Below, piece after piece: positions 1-7,239 of a stretch of 58,018 nucleotides of DNA (position 1 is its first letter; each line of letters begins with the position of its first letter). Origin of the DNA: Stagnihabitans tardus (lineage in GTDB: Bacteria; Pseudomonadota; Alphaproteobacteria; Rhodobacterales; Rhodobacteraceae); NCBI RefSeq assembly GCF_009925085.1, contig NZ_JAABNR010000021.1, forward strand, positions 1-58,018. The letters are read 5' to 3'. The position numbers and the translations under genes are program-made. The notes under the pieces were generated by a model. That model was given only the letters and a program-made list of their open reading frames with translations, made no database searches and was not told where the DNA came from.

Positions 1-120
1 CCTCAAGGACTGGCGCAGGATCGCAACCCGCTACGACAGATGTCCCAAGGTCTACCTCTCGGCCATCGCACTCGCCGCAACTGTCATCTTCTGGCTCTGA
101 AACTCAATGAGTCCTGAACC
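1..120 (+). mobile_element. 3' end of an IS5-family insertion sequence
   Basis: An open frame enters from the left edge and stops at 98-100. Its last residues (LKDWRRIATRYDR... ending in a hydrophobic ATVIFWL) match the conserved C-terminus of IS5-family DDE transposases. About 20 bp after the stop lies GAGTCCTGAACC (109-120), which reads GGTTCAGGACTC inward and looks like the terminal inverted repeat. It is followed directly by TAG, fitting the TA/CTAG targets of the IS427 subgroup. Only the right end is inside the window, so completeness and the other terminal repeat cannot be judged. The element cuts the minus-strand gene that follows. Confidence 0.75.
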
Positions 121-387
121 TAGGACGCGCGCGGAGGCCAGAGAACCGAGAAATTCTGGAATGGCCGGCAGCCATGTCGACGACGAATCGGTCGCGCCGA
201 CGGCAGTCGACATCAAGGGCATCAGGTAACTGTCTGTCGTGACATCAAAAAAGTGTTGAGCGAAGGTCAAGCTGGATAAATGCTTCCTCCCGGTGGCATC
301 GTAGCAAAGGTTGCCGGTGACCAAATCTTCATTGGCCGTGAAGCCCATCGACGCCTGGATCTGGCGGACGCCAAACTTTGAGATCAA
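121..387 (-). pseudogene. N-terminal fragment of an unrecognised protein, cut by the IS5-family element
   Basis: A minus-strand frame begins at a possible TTG start (385-387) and reads about 89 residues (MISKFGVRQIQASMGF...) before entering the IS terminus at 120; the remaining codons to the stop at 52-54 are IS sequence. The wording looks protein-like and less G/C-biased at third positions than the core genes, so I take it as the surviving N-terminal part of a truncated gene. I do not recognise the family. The TTG start is a guess; an in-frame TAG upstream bounds the frame. It could also be chance coding. Confidence 0.35.
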
Positions 388-1065
388 GCCGGAACGTTTT
401 AAACAACCTGTCTAAGGGCGTGGCATTCCAGGAAGTCAAAGCGGGCTTCTGTCCTGCGCCTCACGACGCGTCCCCGACCTGTTCAGATGCTTGATCGTCA
501 AGTCTACGATAGGAGGCAAGGCTCCGTATTCGCCCCCCAAAGACGTCGACGCTCCCGGATGTTTTTCGCTACCTGACGGGATTTCCACAGTCGCACTGTC
601 TATGGCTTTCGCGCCCAGCCAGGAGGCTTTCCGTTGGACCTGCGCGGAACAAGCCCGCCCTTCTTCACCCTAACGACAGAGCCATACCTTGGCTCGCAGT
701 CCGAATTTCGCAAATTTATTTTTCTGAAACATATACTTATATTGTTTGCGCCTGCGGAATCCGGGTTGACGGGCGCGGCTATCCAGCCTTAGCGTGATGC
801 CAAGGAATCACGTCACCCGCCCAGAACGCCGGTCTCCCAATAGGAGACCCGGTTTTCGCACGCCTACGATCGCAACTGCGGGCGCCAGCAAAGGTTTGCC
901 TGCCGGACCGGATGAACGACATGCTCGAAACGACCTGACGGCGCTTGCGCGACCGACTGCGCCTTGGCTGAAGGGCCCAAAACCTGGCCTAACCCCATCC
1001 TCCAGAGATCGCCTTGGCTGTCCTGCGACCAGCCAATGGTCCCGCGTTGCCAAAAGAGTCCCACC
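388..1065. other. Intergenic stretch with no convincing gene
   Basis: About 680 bases between the IS-cut fragment and the AAA remnant. Short open frames occur (for example 491-673 plus) but none shows a ribosome binding site or a recognisable protein. An AT-rich patch around 707-750 breaks the high GC and could be an old promoter or a junction of rearranged segments. It reads as degraded accessory DNA. Confidence 0.5.
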
Positions 1066-2038
1066 ATGCCCACGTTCCCCTTCATCAAATGTCCTTTCCC
1101 GCCCAATCAAACGCAAAGGGATCTCGAAAGCCATCTTGTGGAGGTTCTTCGCAAGCTCAGACGCGCCCGCGCGGTCAAGATGGTTGACCTATCGAATGAG
1201 GCTGAAGGCGCGCAGAGCACCCCATCGGAAGATCTGCCAGAGGAGATCAAAAGCCCCGTCGTTCACGTGGTCAACGACGACCACGACAGGATTTCGCGAC
1301 GGGCGAAAGCGCTGACGGACCGCAGGCAGGCCGCCTCCGGGATGGCGCACCTGAAGAAGGAAGACCGAGAGCGGCTGTTTCCGCTCCGTGACGGAATCAA
1401 TCTTTTCCGGCTTGCCAATGAACATCGCGCGGATGAGATCGCCGCAGAAATGCAAGCCGAATTTCCCTGAACGAGACCCCACGGAAGTGCCTGGGCTTCC
1501 GAACCCCCGCCGAAGTCTTCCGCGCCCATGTCCTTGGCCGAGGTCATCGCAAGGCGAAACTCTCCACCAAACCAAAGTCGCATCTGGGCTAGCGCGCCCA
1601 GGGAACCCGATCGCGATCATGGATGAGATCGAGAAGGCTGGCGGGATGACCAGCAGACAAGGGAACAGTTTTGATCTCTGCAACGGCCTCTTGCCGCTGC
1701 TCGAACCCTCGACGGCCGGAAAGTGGAACTGTCCTTACTTCGAGATTCCCTTCGACATGTCCCTCGTCAGCTGGTTCCTGACCGGTAACGACATCCGCCC
1801 TGTTCCCGCTCCTTTGAGAAGCAGGTGTCCGCCGATCCATGTCGGCCTCCCCACAAGGAAACATCTCATCGCCTTCGCCGAACGCGTTGGACGGCGGCGC
1901 GATCTGTCGAAGGAGGGGATCGAAGTGGTCCAAGACCTCGTCGAACGATCGGGGGGAACGGCAGCGCTATCCCTTCGCATGGTGCAGCGCATGATCGAGG
2001 CGGCCCTGGCCTTCGAGAACAAGTCAAGACTCAACTGA
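1066..2038 (+). pseudogene. Lon-like AAA-family ATPase gene, split and missing its ATP-binding core
   Basis: Two fragments of one protein type are visible. The N-terminal part starts at ATG 1066 and runs to the stop at 1470; it ends in a helical segment (HRADEIAAEMQAEFP). The C-terminal part resumes in another frame near 1595 with a Walker-B-like IAIMDEIEKAG, then a segment ending RSRCPPI, and stops at 2038. From memory, intact relatives in Rhodobacterales carry GPPGxGKS between these parts; here that segment is absent and an IS30 transposase tail sits in its place. The product cannot work as an ATPase. In relatives it is an AAA protein resembling the ATPase part of Lon. The DUF6634-like gene follows 14 bp later, an association I recall from related genomes. 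Confidence 0.6.
1467..1592 (+). mobile_element. Remnant of an IS30-family transposase (C-terminal tail)
   Basis: In the third frame, between the two AAA fragments, is LNETPRKCLGFRTPAEVF, close to the conserved C-terminus of IS30-family transposases, ending in TAG at 1590-1592. Only about 41 codons remain, on the same strand as the AAA gene. The most economical reading is that an IS30 element inserted in the AAA gene, followed by a deletion that took most of the element and the P-loop part of the host gene. No terminal inverted repeat could be defined. Confidence 0.7.
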
Positions 2039-2052
2039 CGAAGGGCATTCAA

Positions 2053-2553
2053 ATGTCACCCGTGTTGAACCTTCCGCCGATCAGGCCGCTGTCCGCCATG
2101 ATCGAACATGTCCGGGCCGAGATGCAAACCTCGAACCCAATAGACGTTTTGCAGGAGAACCCCGTGTTCGTGGCCCTCATTCTCCTGTTTCGACTCGGGC
2201 CGGCCCTCGGGGAGGCGCCACAGCTGGACGATATCCTGCGTCACCTCGACGATCCCAGCCGCGAGAGACCCGGTGCGTCTGACTTGCATGACGCCCCCTT
2301 TGTGGATCCTTGGTGCGCGGTGTTCGACCGGGGCTGCCCGGTGTTGATCGGTCATGTCGAAAAGCATCCCACGATCCGTCTGGGCGCCAGGTTCAGAAGT
2401 TCGCCGGTGTTTCAGATTTCGCATCTCGACGGATGGGCGAGGACCTGGTCCCGTTTCTACCGTCTCGGCCAATATGACGACCATTTGCCGGAGGAGTGGA
2501 TCCGGCGCGGCGTCATCCATGAGCACGTCACACTGATTCAGCTGGAGGCTTGA
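2053..2553 (+). CDS. DUF6634-like hypothetical protein
   Basis: 166 residues starting at ATG 2053, 14 bp after the broken AAA gene, with a weak purine-rich site (GAAGG) upstream. Conserved-looking features are VDPWCAVFDRGCPVLIGHV in the middle and WARTWSRFYRLG near the C-terminus. I associate this pattern with the DUF6634 family of Rhodobacterales, usually found beside the Lon-like AAA gene. No signal peptide, membrane segment or catalytic motif is visible and the function is unknown. Unlike its partner the frame is intact. Confidence 0.6.
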   Translation: MSPVLNLPPIRPLSAMIEHVRAEMQTSNPIDVLQENPVFVALILLFRLGPALGEAPQLDDILRHLDDPSRERPGASDLHDAPFVDPWCAVFDRGCPVLIGHVEKHPTIRLGARFRSSPVFQISHLDGWARTWSRFYRLGQYDDHLPEEWIRRGVIHEHVTLIQLEA

Positions 2554-2700
2554 TGCTTGCCGCAGGCGACCATGGCGAGATCAGTCCCGGCCGTCCCGTG
2601 ACCAAAACTGGCCGAACGGGAAGTGCGATCCATTGCTCCTTCCAGATCCGCCCGGCTTGCGCCGTATCCGAGCACGACCGTCTGCTTTTGGACGAGAAGG

Positions 2701-2745
2701 TTGACCACGCGCGGATGGTTGCAAGGGACGGAAAGCTGCCGTTGG
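2701..2745. repeat. Dispersed intergenic repeat, copy A
   Basis: The core GGATGGTTGCAAGGGACGGA followed by AAGC matches copies near 26305 and 31008 with few differences, and the flanks (GACCACGCG before, TGCCGTT after) also resemble the copy at 26295-26340. All copies lie outside genes. Confidence 0.55.
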
Positions 2746-2973
2746 GTCAGTTCCGAGACTTTTCAGGCAAACTCTAGAGCGGCCAATCAACCATATCTTG
2801 TCGACTTTTCCCCGCCAGATTACGGCACGAAGCAGATGGCCCAGCATGCGTGGCGAAGAATGGTTGCGCGAGGTTTGCGGCGAAAGGCTGCCCTCATCGC
2901 GGACGGGAAGACACCCGGTCCAATCTTCATGCCAAGGTAGAGGTTGCCGCCAACGCACGCATTTGGGCGCTAA

Positions 2974-2989
2974 TGCAATGAAACTTGCA
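2974..2989. promoter_or_regulatory. Perfect inverted repeat TGCAA-N6-TTGCA, likely operator
   Basis: TGCAATGAAACTTGCA has perfect 5-bp arms with a 6-bp spacer. It overlaps the likely -35 element of the hybrid regulator gene that starts at 3036. The same arms and spacing recur at 5049-5064 in front of iolG1, so it is probably the regulator's own operator and implies autoregulation. Confidence 0.6.
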
Positions 2990-3035
2990 TATCTCTGACC
3001 GACTGCTATGCTTCCTGCACAACAGGAAGATGCAT

Positions 3036-4166
3036 ATGGCCAAACCCACCACCGCTGACGAGCTTCGCGTCCACCTTCTGGCCGTTCAGGGCAATTTCTC
3101 CAAGGGCACGCGGCGGCTGGCGGATTTCCTCTTGGCCAATCCCGGGGCGGTGGCGCTCTTGTCTTCAGCCGAGGTCGCCAAGCGCTGCGATGTCCATGCC
3201 TCCAGCCTCGTGCGTTTGGCGCAGACCCTTGGGCTTTCGGGCTTTCGCGAGCTTCAGGCGATCTTGCAAAGCGATGTGGCGGCGCGGGTCGACCAGGCTC
3301 CGCCTGAGCCCCGGGCCGCGCCGCGCGAGAGGCTGCGGCTGAGGCTTCTGGCGGAATCAGGGCGGTCGTTCAACCAGGCTGCGGCCGAGGCGGCGGACCG
3401 CTATTGGGTGGCCCATCCGGAGGTCGAATTCCACTCCGAGCTGCATGTTTCCCACGCGATCAGCGCCGAAGAGATGGCGCATCGCATCGAGACGGTGGCC
3501 GAGGGGGCCGATGGGCTGGTGCTGGTGGCGCGCGAACATCCGGCGGTCAACCGGGCGGTGCAGGGCGTGGTGGCGCGGGGCGTGCCGGTGGTCTGCCTGA
3601 CCTCGGACCTGCCCTCCTCGGGGCGGACGGCCTTCGTGGGCTCGGACCAGTTTGCCAGCGGCTCGACGGCGGGCTGGTTCTGCGGGCGGCTGATGCCGCG
3701 CCATCCGCCGGGGCGGGTGCTGTTCGTGGGCTCGGTGCCGTTTCGCTGCCAGCTGGACCGCGAACAGGGCTTCCGCCAGGTGCTGCGGTCCGAGTTTCCG
3801 ATGCTGAGCATCGAGGAGAAGGTGAGCTCGGATGAAAGCGTCGAGGTGGTTTATGACGCGATCCGCCGCCATATCGCGATGCATGGCGCGCCAGGGGCGA
3901 TTTACAATGTCTCGGGCGCGAACCTGGGGATTGGGCGGGCGCTGGAGGATGAGGGGCTGGCGGGCAAGGTCGTCTTCGTGGGCCATGAGCTGACCGCCAA
4001 CGTCCGGATCTTGCTGGAAAAAGGCGTGATGGACGTGACGATCGGCCATGACTTCGACCGCGAGATCGCAGGGGCGGTGGACTGCATCGCCCAGGCGCGG
4101 GCGGGTGTCCAGCCGGCCAGCCGCCTCACGCCCAGCCTGCTTTACACCCGCTACAACTGCCTTTAG
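3036..4166 (+). CDS. Hybrid transcriptional regulator: RpiR-type HTH plus periplasmic-binding-type sugar domain
   Basis: 376 residues. The start at 3036 is preferred over the in-frame ATG at 3030 because AGGAAG (3024-3029) sits 6 bp upstream. Residues about 10-80 form an RpiR-type HTH (RRLADFLLANPGAVALLSSA, then a recognition-helix region CDVHASSLVRLAQTLG). RpiR proteins normally continue into a SIS domain, but here residues about 100-376 look like the type 1 periplasmic-binding fold of LacI regulators: GADGLVLVAREHP, GVPVVCLTSD, AFVGSDQFASG, GRVLFVG, FVGHE and a C-terminal LLYTRYNCL. It probably senses a free sugar or cyclitol and represses itself and the divergent SDR/iolG1 promoters through TGCAA-N6-TTGCA sites. 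It converges with the SDR gene, their stop codons overlapping. The ligand is unknown. Confidence 0.8.
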   Translation: MAKPTTADELRVHLLAVQGNFSKGTRRLADFLLANPGAVALLSSAEVAKRCDVHASSLVRLAQTLGLSGFRELQAILQSDVAARVDQAPPEPRAAPRERLRLRLLAESGRSFNQAAAEAADRYWVAHPEVEFHSELHVSHAISAEEMAHRIETVAEGADGLVLVAREHPAVNRAVQGVVARGVPVVCLTSDLPSSGRTAFVGSDQFASGSTAGWFCGRLMPRHPPGRVLFVGSVPFRCQLDREQGFRQVLRSEFPMLSIEEKVSSDESVEVVYDAIRRHIAMHGAPGAIYNVSGANLGIGRALEDEGLAGKVVFVGHELTANVRILLEKGVMDVTIGHDFDREIAGAVDCIAQARAGVQPASRLTPSLLYTRYNCL

Positions 4167-4978
4167 GCGCTCAGTGCCGTCTCGGGGACCGGGGGCGCGG
4201 AAGGGTAGGCGCCATAGACCGACTGGTCGAAATGGATGACCGCGCCGGTCATCATCCCGGAGTCGTCCGACAGCAAAAAGGCCACCGCCTTGGCGACCTC
4301 TTCCGGCGCCAGAAGCCGGCCGAAGGGCTGCGAGGCCGCCACGGCCTCCAGCCAGTTCGGATCGGCGCCGTGGTAGTCGCGCTGGATCCGGTCCTCGCCA
4401 TCCGACGCCATCCAGCCGATGTTCAGCTGATTGACCCGCACCCGGTTCTTCATCGCGGCAAAGGCCACGTTGCGCGTCAGCGTCGCCAGGGCGCCCTTTG
4501 ACCCGCTATAGGCGCAGATGAAGGGCTGGCCGGAATGGGCCGCGGCCGAGCCGATATTGACCACGGCGCCCGGCTTGCCCGCCTGGACCATGCGCCGGAT
4601 CGCCTCTTGCATGAGGAAAAACGGCGCGCGGGTGTTGATGGCGAACATCCGGTCGAAGAGGGCCTCATCTGTCGTCAGGATGTCGCCCCGGTCGGTGATG
4701 CCCGCCGCATTGACCAGCATGTCGACCCCGCCGAATTCATCCACCGCCGCCGCCACCTTGCGGCAATCGGCGACGCTTTCCAGATCGGCCTGGACGAAGC
4801 GCACCTGGCATCCCGTCTCGGCCTCGATCGCCTGGGCCACCGCCTGACCCTTGGGCAGGCTCCGCCCGCAGGTCACCAGCGCCCGCGCGCCCTGGGCCGC
4901 CAGGTGCCGCGCCACCGCCGCGCCCAAGCCTTGCGTTCCCCCGGTCACGATCCCGACCTTGCCATCCACCCTGCTCAT
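4163..4978 (-). CDS. Short-chain dehydrogenase/reductase (SDR)
   Basis: 271 residues from ATG 4978, chosen because GGAGG lies 7 bp upstream; longer in-frame starts lack this. It has the NAD(P) motif TGGTQGLG near residue 10, an NAAG motif, and the catalytic Tyr/Lys in AYSGSKGAL after a serine-containing NIGSAAAHSG strand, all classical SDR features. It closely resembles the second SDR at 19665-20474 (same TQGLG, GQPFI.AY..SKGAL, RVNQLN.GWMASD patterns), so the two are paralogues placed beside different iol genes. It is divergent from iolG1 across about 120 bp holding two operator-like repeats. Likely role: oxidising or reducing a cyclitol or keto-inositol; the substrate cannot be read from sequence. 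Confidence 0.85.
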   Translation of the reverse strand: MSRVDGKVGIVTGGTQGLGAAVARHLAAQGARALVTCGRSLPKGQAVAQAIEAETGCQVRFVQADLESVADCRKVAAAVDEFGGVDMLVNAAGITDRGDILTTDEALFDRMFAINTRAPFFLMQEAIRRMVQAGKPGAVVNIGSAAAHSGQPFICAYSGSKGALATLTRNVAFAAMKNRVRVNQLNIGWMASDGEDRIQRDYHGADPNWLEAVAASQPFGRLLAPEEVAKAVAFLLSDDSGMMTGAVIHFDQSVYGAYPSAPPVPETALSA

Positions 4979-4990
4979 GCCATCCTCCAT

Positions 4991-5006
4991 TGCATCACAT
5001 ATTGCG
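4991..5006. promoter_or_regulatory. Imperfect TGCAT-N6-TTGCG site, likely operator for the SDR gene
   Basis: TGCATCACATATTGCG fits the TGCAA-N6-TTGCA pattern at 8 of 10 arm positions with the same 6-bp spacer. It lies just upstream of the SDR start, where it would overlap that gene's translation or promoter region. Confidence 0.45.
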
Positions 5007-5030
5007 AAGTTCATCCTTTCAAAATTCCTA

Positions 5031-5064
5031 TTGACAGACTCAGGATCATGCAACAGGTATTGCA
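5031..5064 (+). promoter_or_regulatory. iolG1 promoter with TGCAA-N6-TTGCA operator over the -10 region
   Basis: A consensus -35 TTGACA sits at 5031-5036. A perfect inverted repeat TGCAACAGGTATTGCA occupies 5049-5064, covering the expected -10 position 17-18 bp downstream (around 5054-5060). Binding there would block RNA polymerase, so repression is likely. Confidence 0.6.
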
Positions 5065-5097
5065 CCAACGAAGAAAGATTTGCGTGAGGGGGAGAAG

Positions 5098-6105
5098 ATG
5101 TTGCGCATGGCGGTTCTGGGATGTGGGCGGATCGGGCAGATGCATGCCGCCAATGTGGCGCGCCATCCCCGCGCGACGCTGGCCGGGGTCTATGACCTGC
5201 ATGCGCCCTCGGCGGCCAAGGTGGCCGAGGCTCAGGGTGTGCGCGCCTTCGCCAGTGCGGAAGAGGTCTTTGCCAGCCCTCAGGTCGATGCCGTCCTGAT
5301 CGCCACCGCGACCCCCACCCATGCCGATTACATCGAGATGGCGGTGGCGGCGGGCAAGGCGGTGCTCTGCGAAAAGCCCATCGACCTGAACCTCGCCCGC
5401 GTCAACGCCTGCGCCGACCGGATCAAGGGCACCAAGCTGCCGATCCAGCTGGGCTTCAACCGCCGCTATGACCCCGGCCATTCCGCCGCGCGCAAGGCCA
5501 TGCAGGCGGGCGAGATCGGCGAGTTGCACCAGGTCATCATCACCTCGCGCGACCCTAGCCTGCCGCCGCGCGCCTACCTCGAGGCCGCGGGCGGGCTGTT
5601 CCGCGACATGACGATCCATGACTTCGACCTCGCCCGCTTCATGCTGGGCGAGGAGCCCACCGAGGTCTTCGCCCTCGCCGGCGCGCTGATCGACCCGGCG
5701 CTTGGCGCCGAGCTGAACGAGATCGACAGCGCCATGGTCATCCTGCGCACGGGCAGCGGAAAGCAATGCCACATCAACAACTCGCGCACCGCCGTCTACG
5801 GCTATGACCAGCGGGTGGAGCTCATGGGATCGAAGGGCATGCTGATTTCGGACAACCGCAAGCCGCATGAGCTGCGCCGTTTCACCGCGACCCGGACCGA
5901 AGGCGCCGAGCCCTATCAGTTCTTCTTCCTCGAACGCTATCTCGAGGCCTTCATGGCCGAGATCGACGGTTTCGTGGATTGCGTCGAACAGGGCGCCCAG
6001 CCGCTGGCCAGTTTCGAGGACGGCCGCCGGGCGCTGATCCTGGCCGAGGCGGCCTACCGCTCCTTGGCCGAGCGCCGCCTGGTGCAAGTCGCAGAGATCG
6101 CCTGA
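5098..6105 (+). CDS. iolG: Inositol 2-dehydrogenase, IolG-type (Gfo/Idh/MocA), copy 1
   Basis: 335 residues from ATG 5098 with a GAGGGGGA site upstream. The N-terminal Rossmann motif is LGCGRIGQMHAANV. CEKPIDL (about 91-97) carries the conserved Lys, and RDMTIHDFD carries the Asp and His that form the catalytic triad in B. subtilis IolG. GFNRRYDP and YGYDQRVE are also typical of inositol 2-dehydrogenases, the usual size for which is about 335. The expected reaction is myo-inositol + NAD to 2-keto-myo-inositol in the cytoplasm. It heads an operon with the ribose-type ABC transporter. Two further IolG-type proteins (15780-16787, 31120-32112) share these motifs, so each may be tuned to a different stereoisomer or modified inositol. 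Confidence 0.85.
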   Translation: MLRMAVLGCGRIGQMHAANVARHPRATLAGVYDLHAPSAAKVAEAQGVRAFASAEEVFASPQVDAVLIATATPTHADYIEMAVAAGKAVLCEKPIDLNLARVNACADRIKGTKLPIQLGFNRRYDPGHSAARKAMQAGEIGELHQVIITSRDPSLPPRAYLEAAGGLFRDMTIHDFDLARFMLGEEPTEVFALAGALIDPALGAELNEIDSAMVILRTGSGKQCHINNSRTAVYGYDQRVELMGSKGMLISDNRKPHELRRFTATRTEGAEPYQFFFLERYLEAFMAEIDGFVDCVEQGAQPLASFEDGRRALILAEAAYRSLAERRLVQVAEIA

Positions 6106-6207
6106 CAGGACCCCGGGGAGGGGGTTCCGAAGGCCAGAGGGACCGGGGCGAAAGCCCGGGACGAGGACGGGCGCCCATAAGGCGCGCCTGCAACAGTGGA
6201 GGAAGAC

Positions 6208-7236
6208 ATGAACAAACTGACCCGCCGCACGCTCGGTGCGCTGACCCTGGCTGCCATGGCCACGGGCGCCCTGGCTGACAATTCCAAGGTGGCCATCGGC
6301 TTTACGCCCAAGTTCCTGAAAGACGATTTCCAGACCCTGATGCTGCAGCTTTCGCTGAAGGCCTTTGCCGACAAGGGGATGACGGTCGTGGGCTCGCCCG
6401 ACCCGAATGGCGATATCGCGGCCCAGGTCGATGCGCTGCAAAACCTGATCGCCAATGGCGCCAATGTCATCGTCTTTGCGCCCCTGGACTCGGCCGGCAT
6501 CGTCCCGGCGGTCAAGCGCGCGAATGAGGCCGGCGCGCTGGTGTTTTCCATCGACGACGCCCCGGCCGGCGGCATGGTCACCGCGACGATCCGCGCCGAC
6601 AACCTGGATGCGGGCGTGCAGGGCGCCACCGAAATGGCCAAGCGCCTGCAGGGCAAGGAGTGCTGGGCCGCCAAGACCTGCACTGTGCTGGAGCTGCAGG
6701 GCGCCCTGACCACGCCCAATGGTCTGGACCGCTCGAAGGGTTTTGCCGATACGATGGCGGCCTTGGCACCGGATGTGAAGGTGATCCAGCGCCCGACCGA
6801 ATGGACCGCCGACATGGCGGCCGATGCGGCGCAGAACGTGCTGACCCAGACGCCGGACCTTGCGGGGATCTTCATGGCCTCGGAACTCATGGCGACCGCC
6901 GTCAATGCGCAGCTGAAGGCCGCCGGACGCGATGCGGCGGTGGGCGATGCGGCCTCGGTCATCCGGGTGGCCATCGACGGCACGCCCCAGGGCCTGCAGC
7001 TCATCCGCGACAAGGCCTTGGATGCGACCGTGTCCCAGCCCCTCTCGGCCTATGCCACCAAGACGGCCGAGCTGATCGAGCTCGTCTCGGGCGGCGGCAA
7101 GATCGAGCTTGGCCCCCGCGACGATGGCCAGGTCATCGAGACCCCGGTCGGGCCGCAATACCAGCTGAAGGCGACGCTCGTCACGGCGGACAATGTCGAT
7201 GACGCGGGCCTCTGGGCCAACCAGCTGGCGAAGTAA
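6208..7236 (+). CDS. ABC sugar transporter, periplasmic substrate-binding protein (system 1)
   Basis: 342 residues from ATG 6208, with GGAGGAAG just upstream; an earlier in-frame ATG at 6196 lacks this. A signal peptide of about 22 residues ends at GALA-DN. The mature part looks like a type 1 periplasmic-binding protein of the ribose/galactose/inositol class: IGFTPKFLKDDF, LIANGANVIVFAPLDS, IDDAP and VAIDGTPQG. It should capture a sugar or cyclitol and deliver it to the permease at 8715. It follows iolG1 by 102 bp in the same operon, suggesting an inositol-like ligand. The spacer has a GGGC-GAAA-GCCC hairpin at about 6149-6160. Confidence 0.85.
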   Translation: MNKLTRRTLGALTLAAMATGALADNSKVAIGFTPKFLKDDFQTLMLQLSLKAFADKGMTVVGSPDPNGDIAAQVDALQNLIANGANVIVFAPLDSAGIVPAVKRANEAGALVFSIDDAPAGGMVTATIRADNLDAGVQGATEMAKRLQGKECWAAKTCTVLELQGALTTPNGLDRSKGFADTMAALAPDVKVIQRPTEWTADMAADAAQNVLTQTPDLAGIFMASELMATAVNAQLKAAGRDAAVGDAASVIRVAIDGTPQGLQLIRDKALDATVSQPLSAYATKTAELIELVSGGGKIELGPRDDGQVIETPVGPQYQLKATLVTADNVDDAGLWANQLAK

Positions 7237-7239
7237 GCG

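Larger units (their letters stand above)
2554..3035. other. Intergenic stretch with a dispersed-repeat copy and the promoter of the hybrid regulator
   Basis: About 480 bases. Overlapping open frames on both strands show no recognisable protein. Around 2701-2745 there is a copy of a repeat also found near 26295 and 30992. At the right end lie the operator at 2974-2989 and a likely promoter for the next gene: TTGCAT (2985-2990), a 16-bp spacer and TATGCT (3007-3012). Confidence 0.55.

Noticed and set aside
491-673. 60-codon plus-strand frame
   Set aside because: No ribosome binding site, no recognisable protein, and it sits in degraded DNA.
2581-2958. Overlapping frames on both strands before the hybrid regulator
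   Set aside because: They run through the dispersed repeat and show no protein-like motifs.
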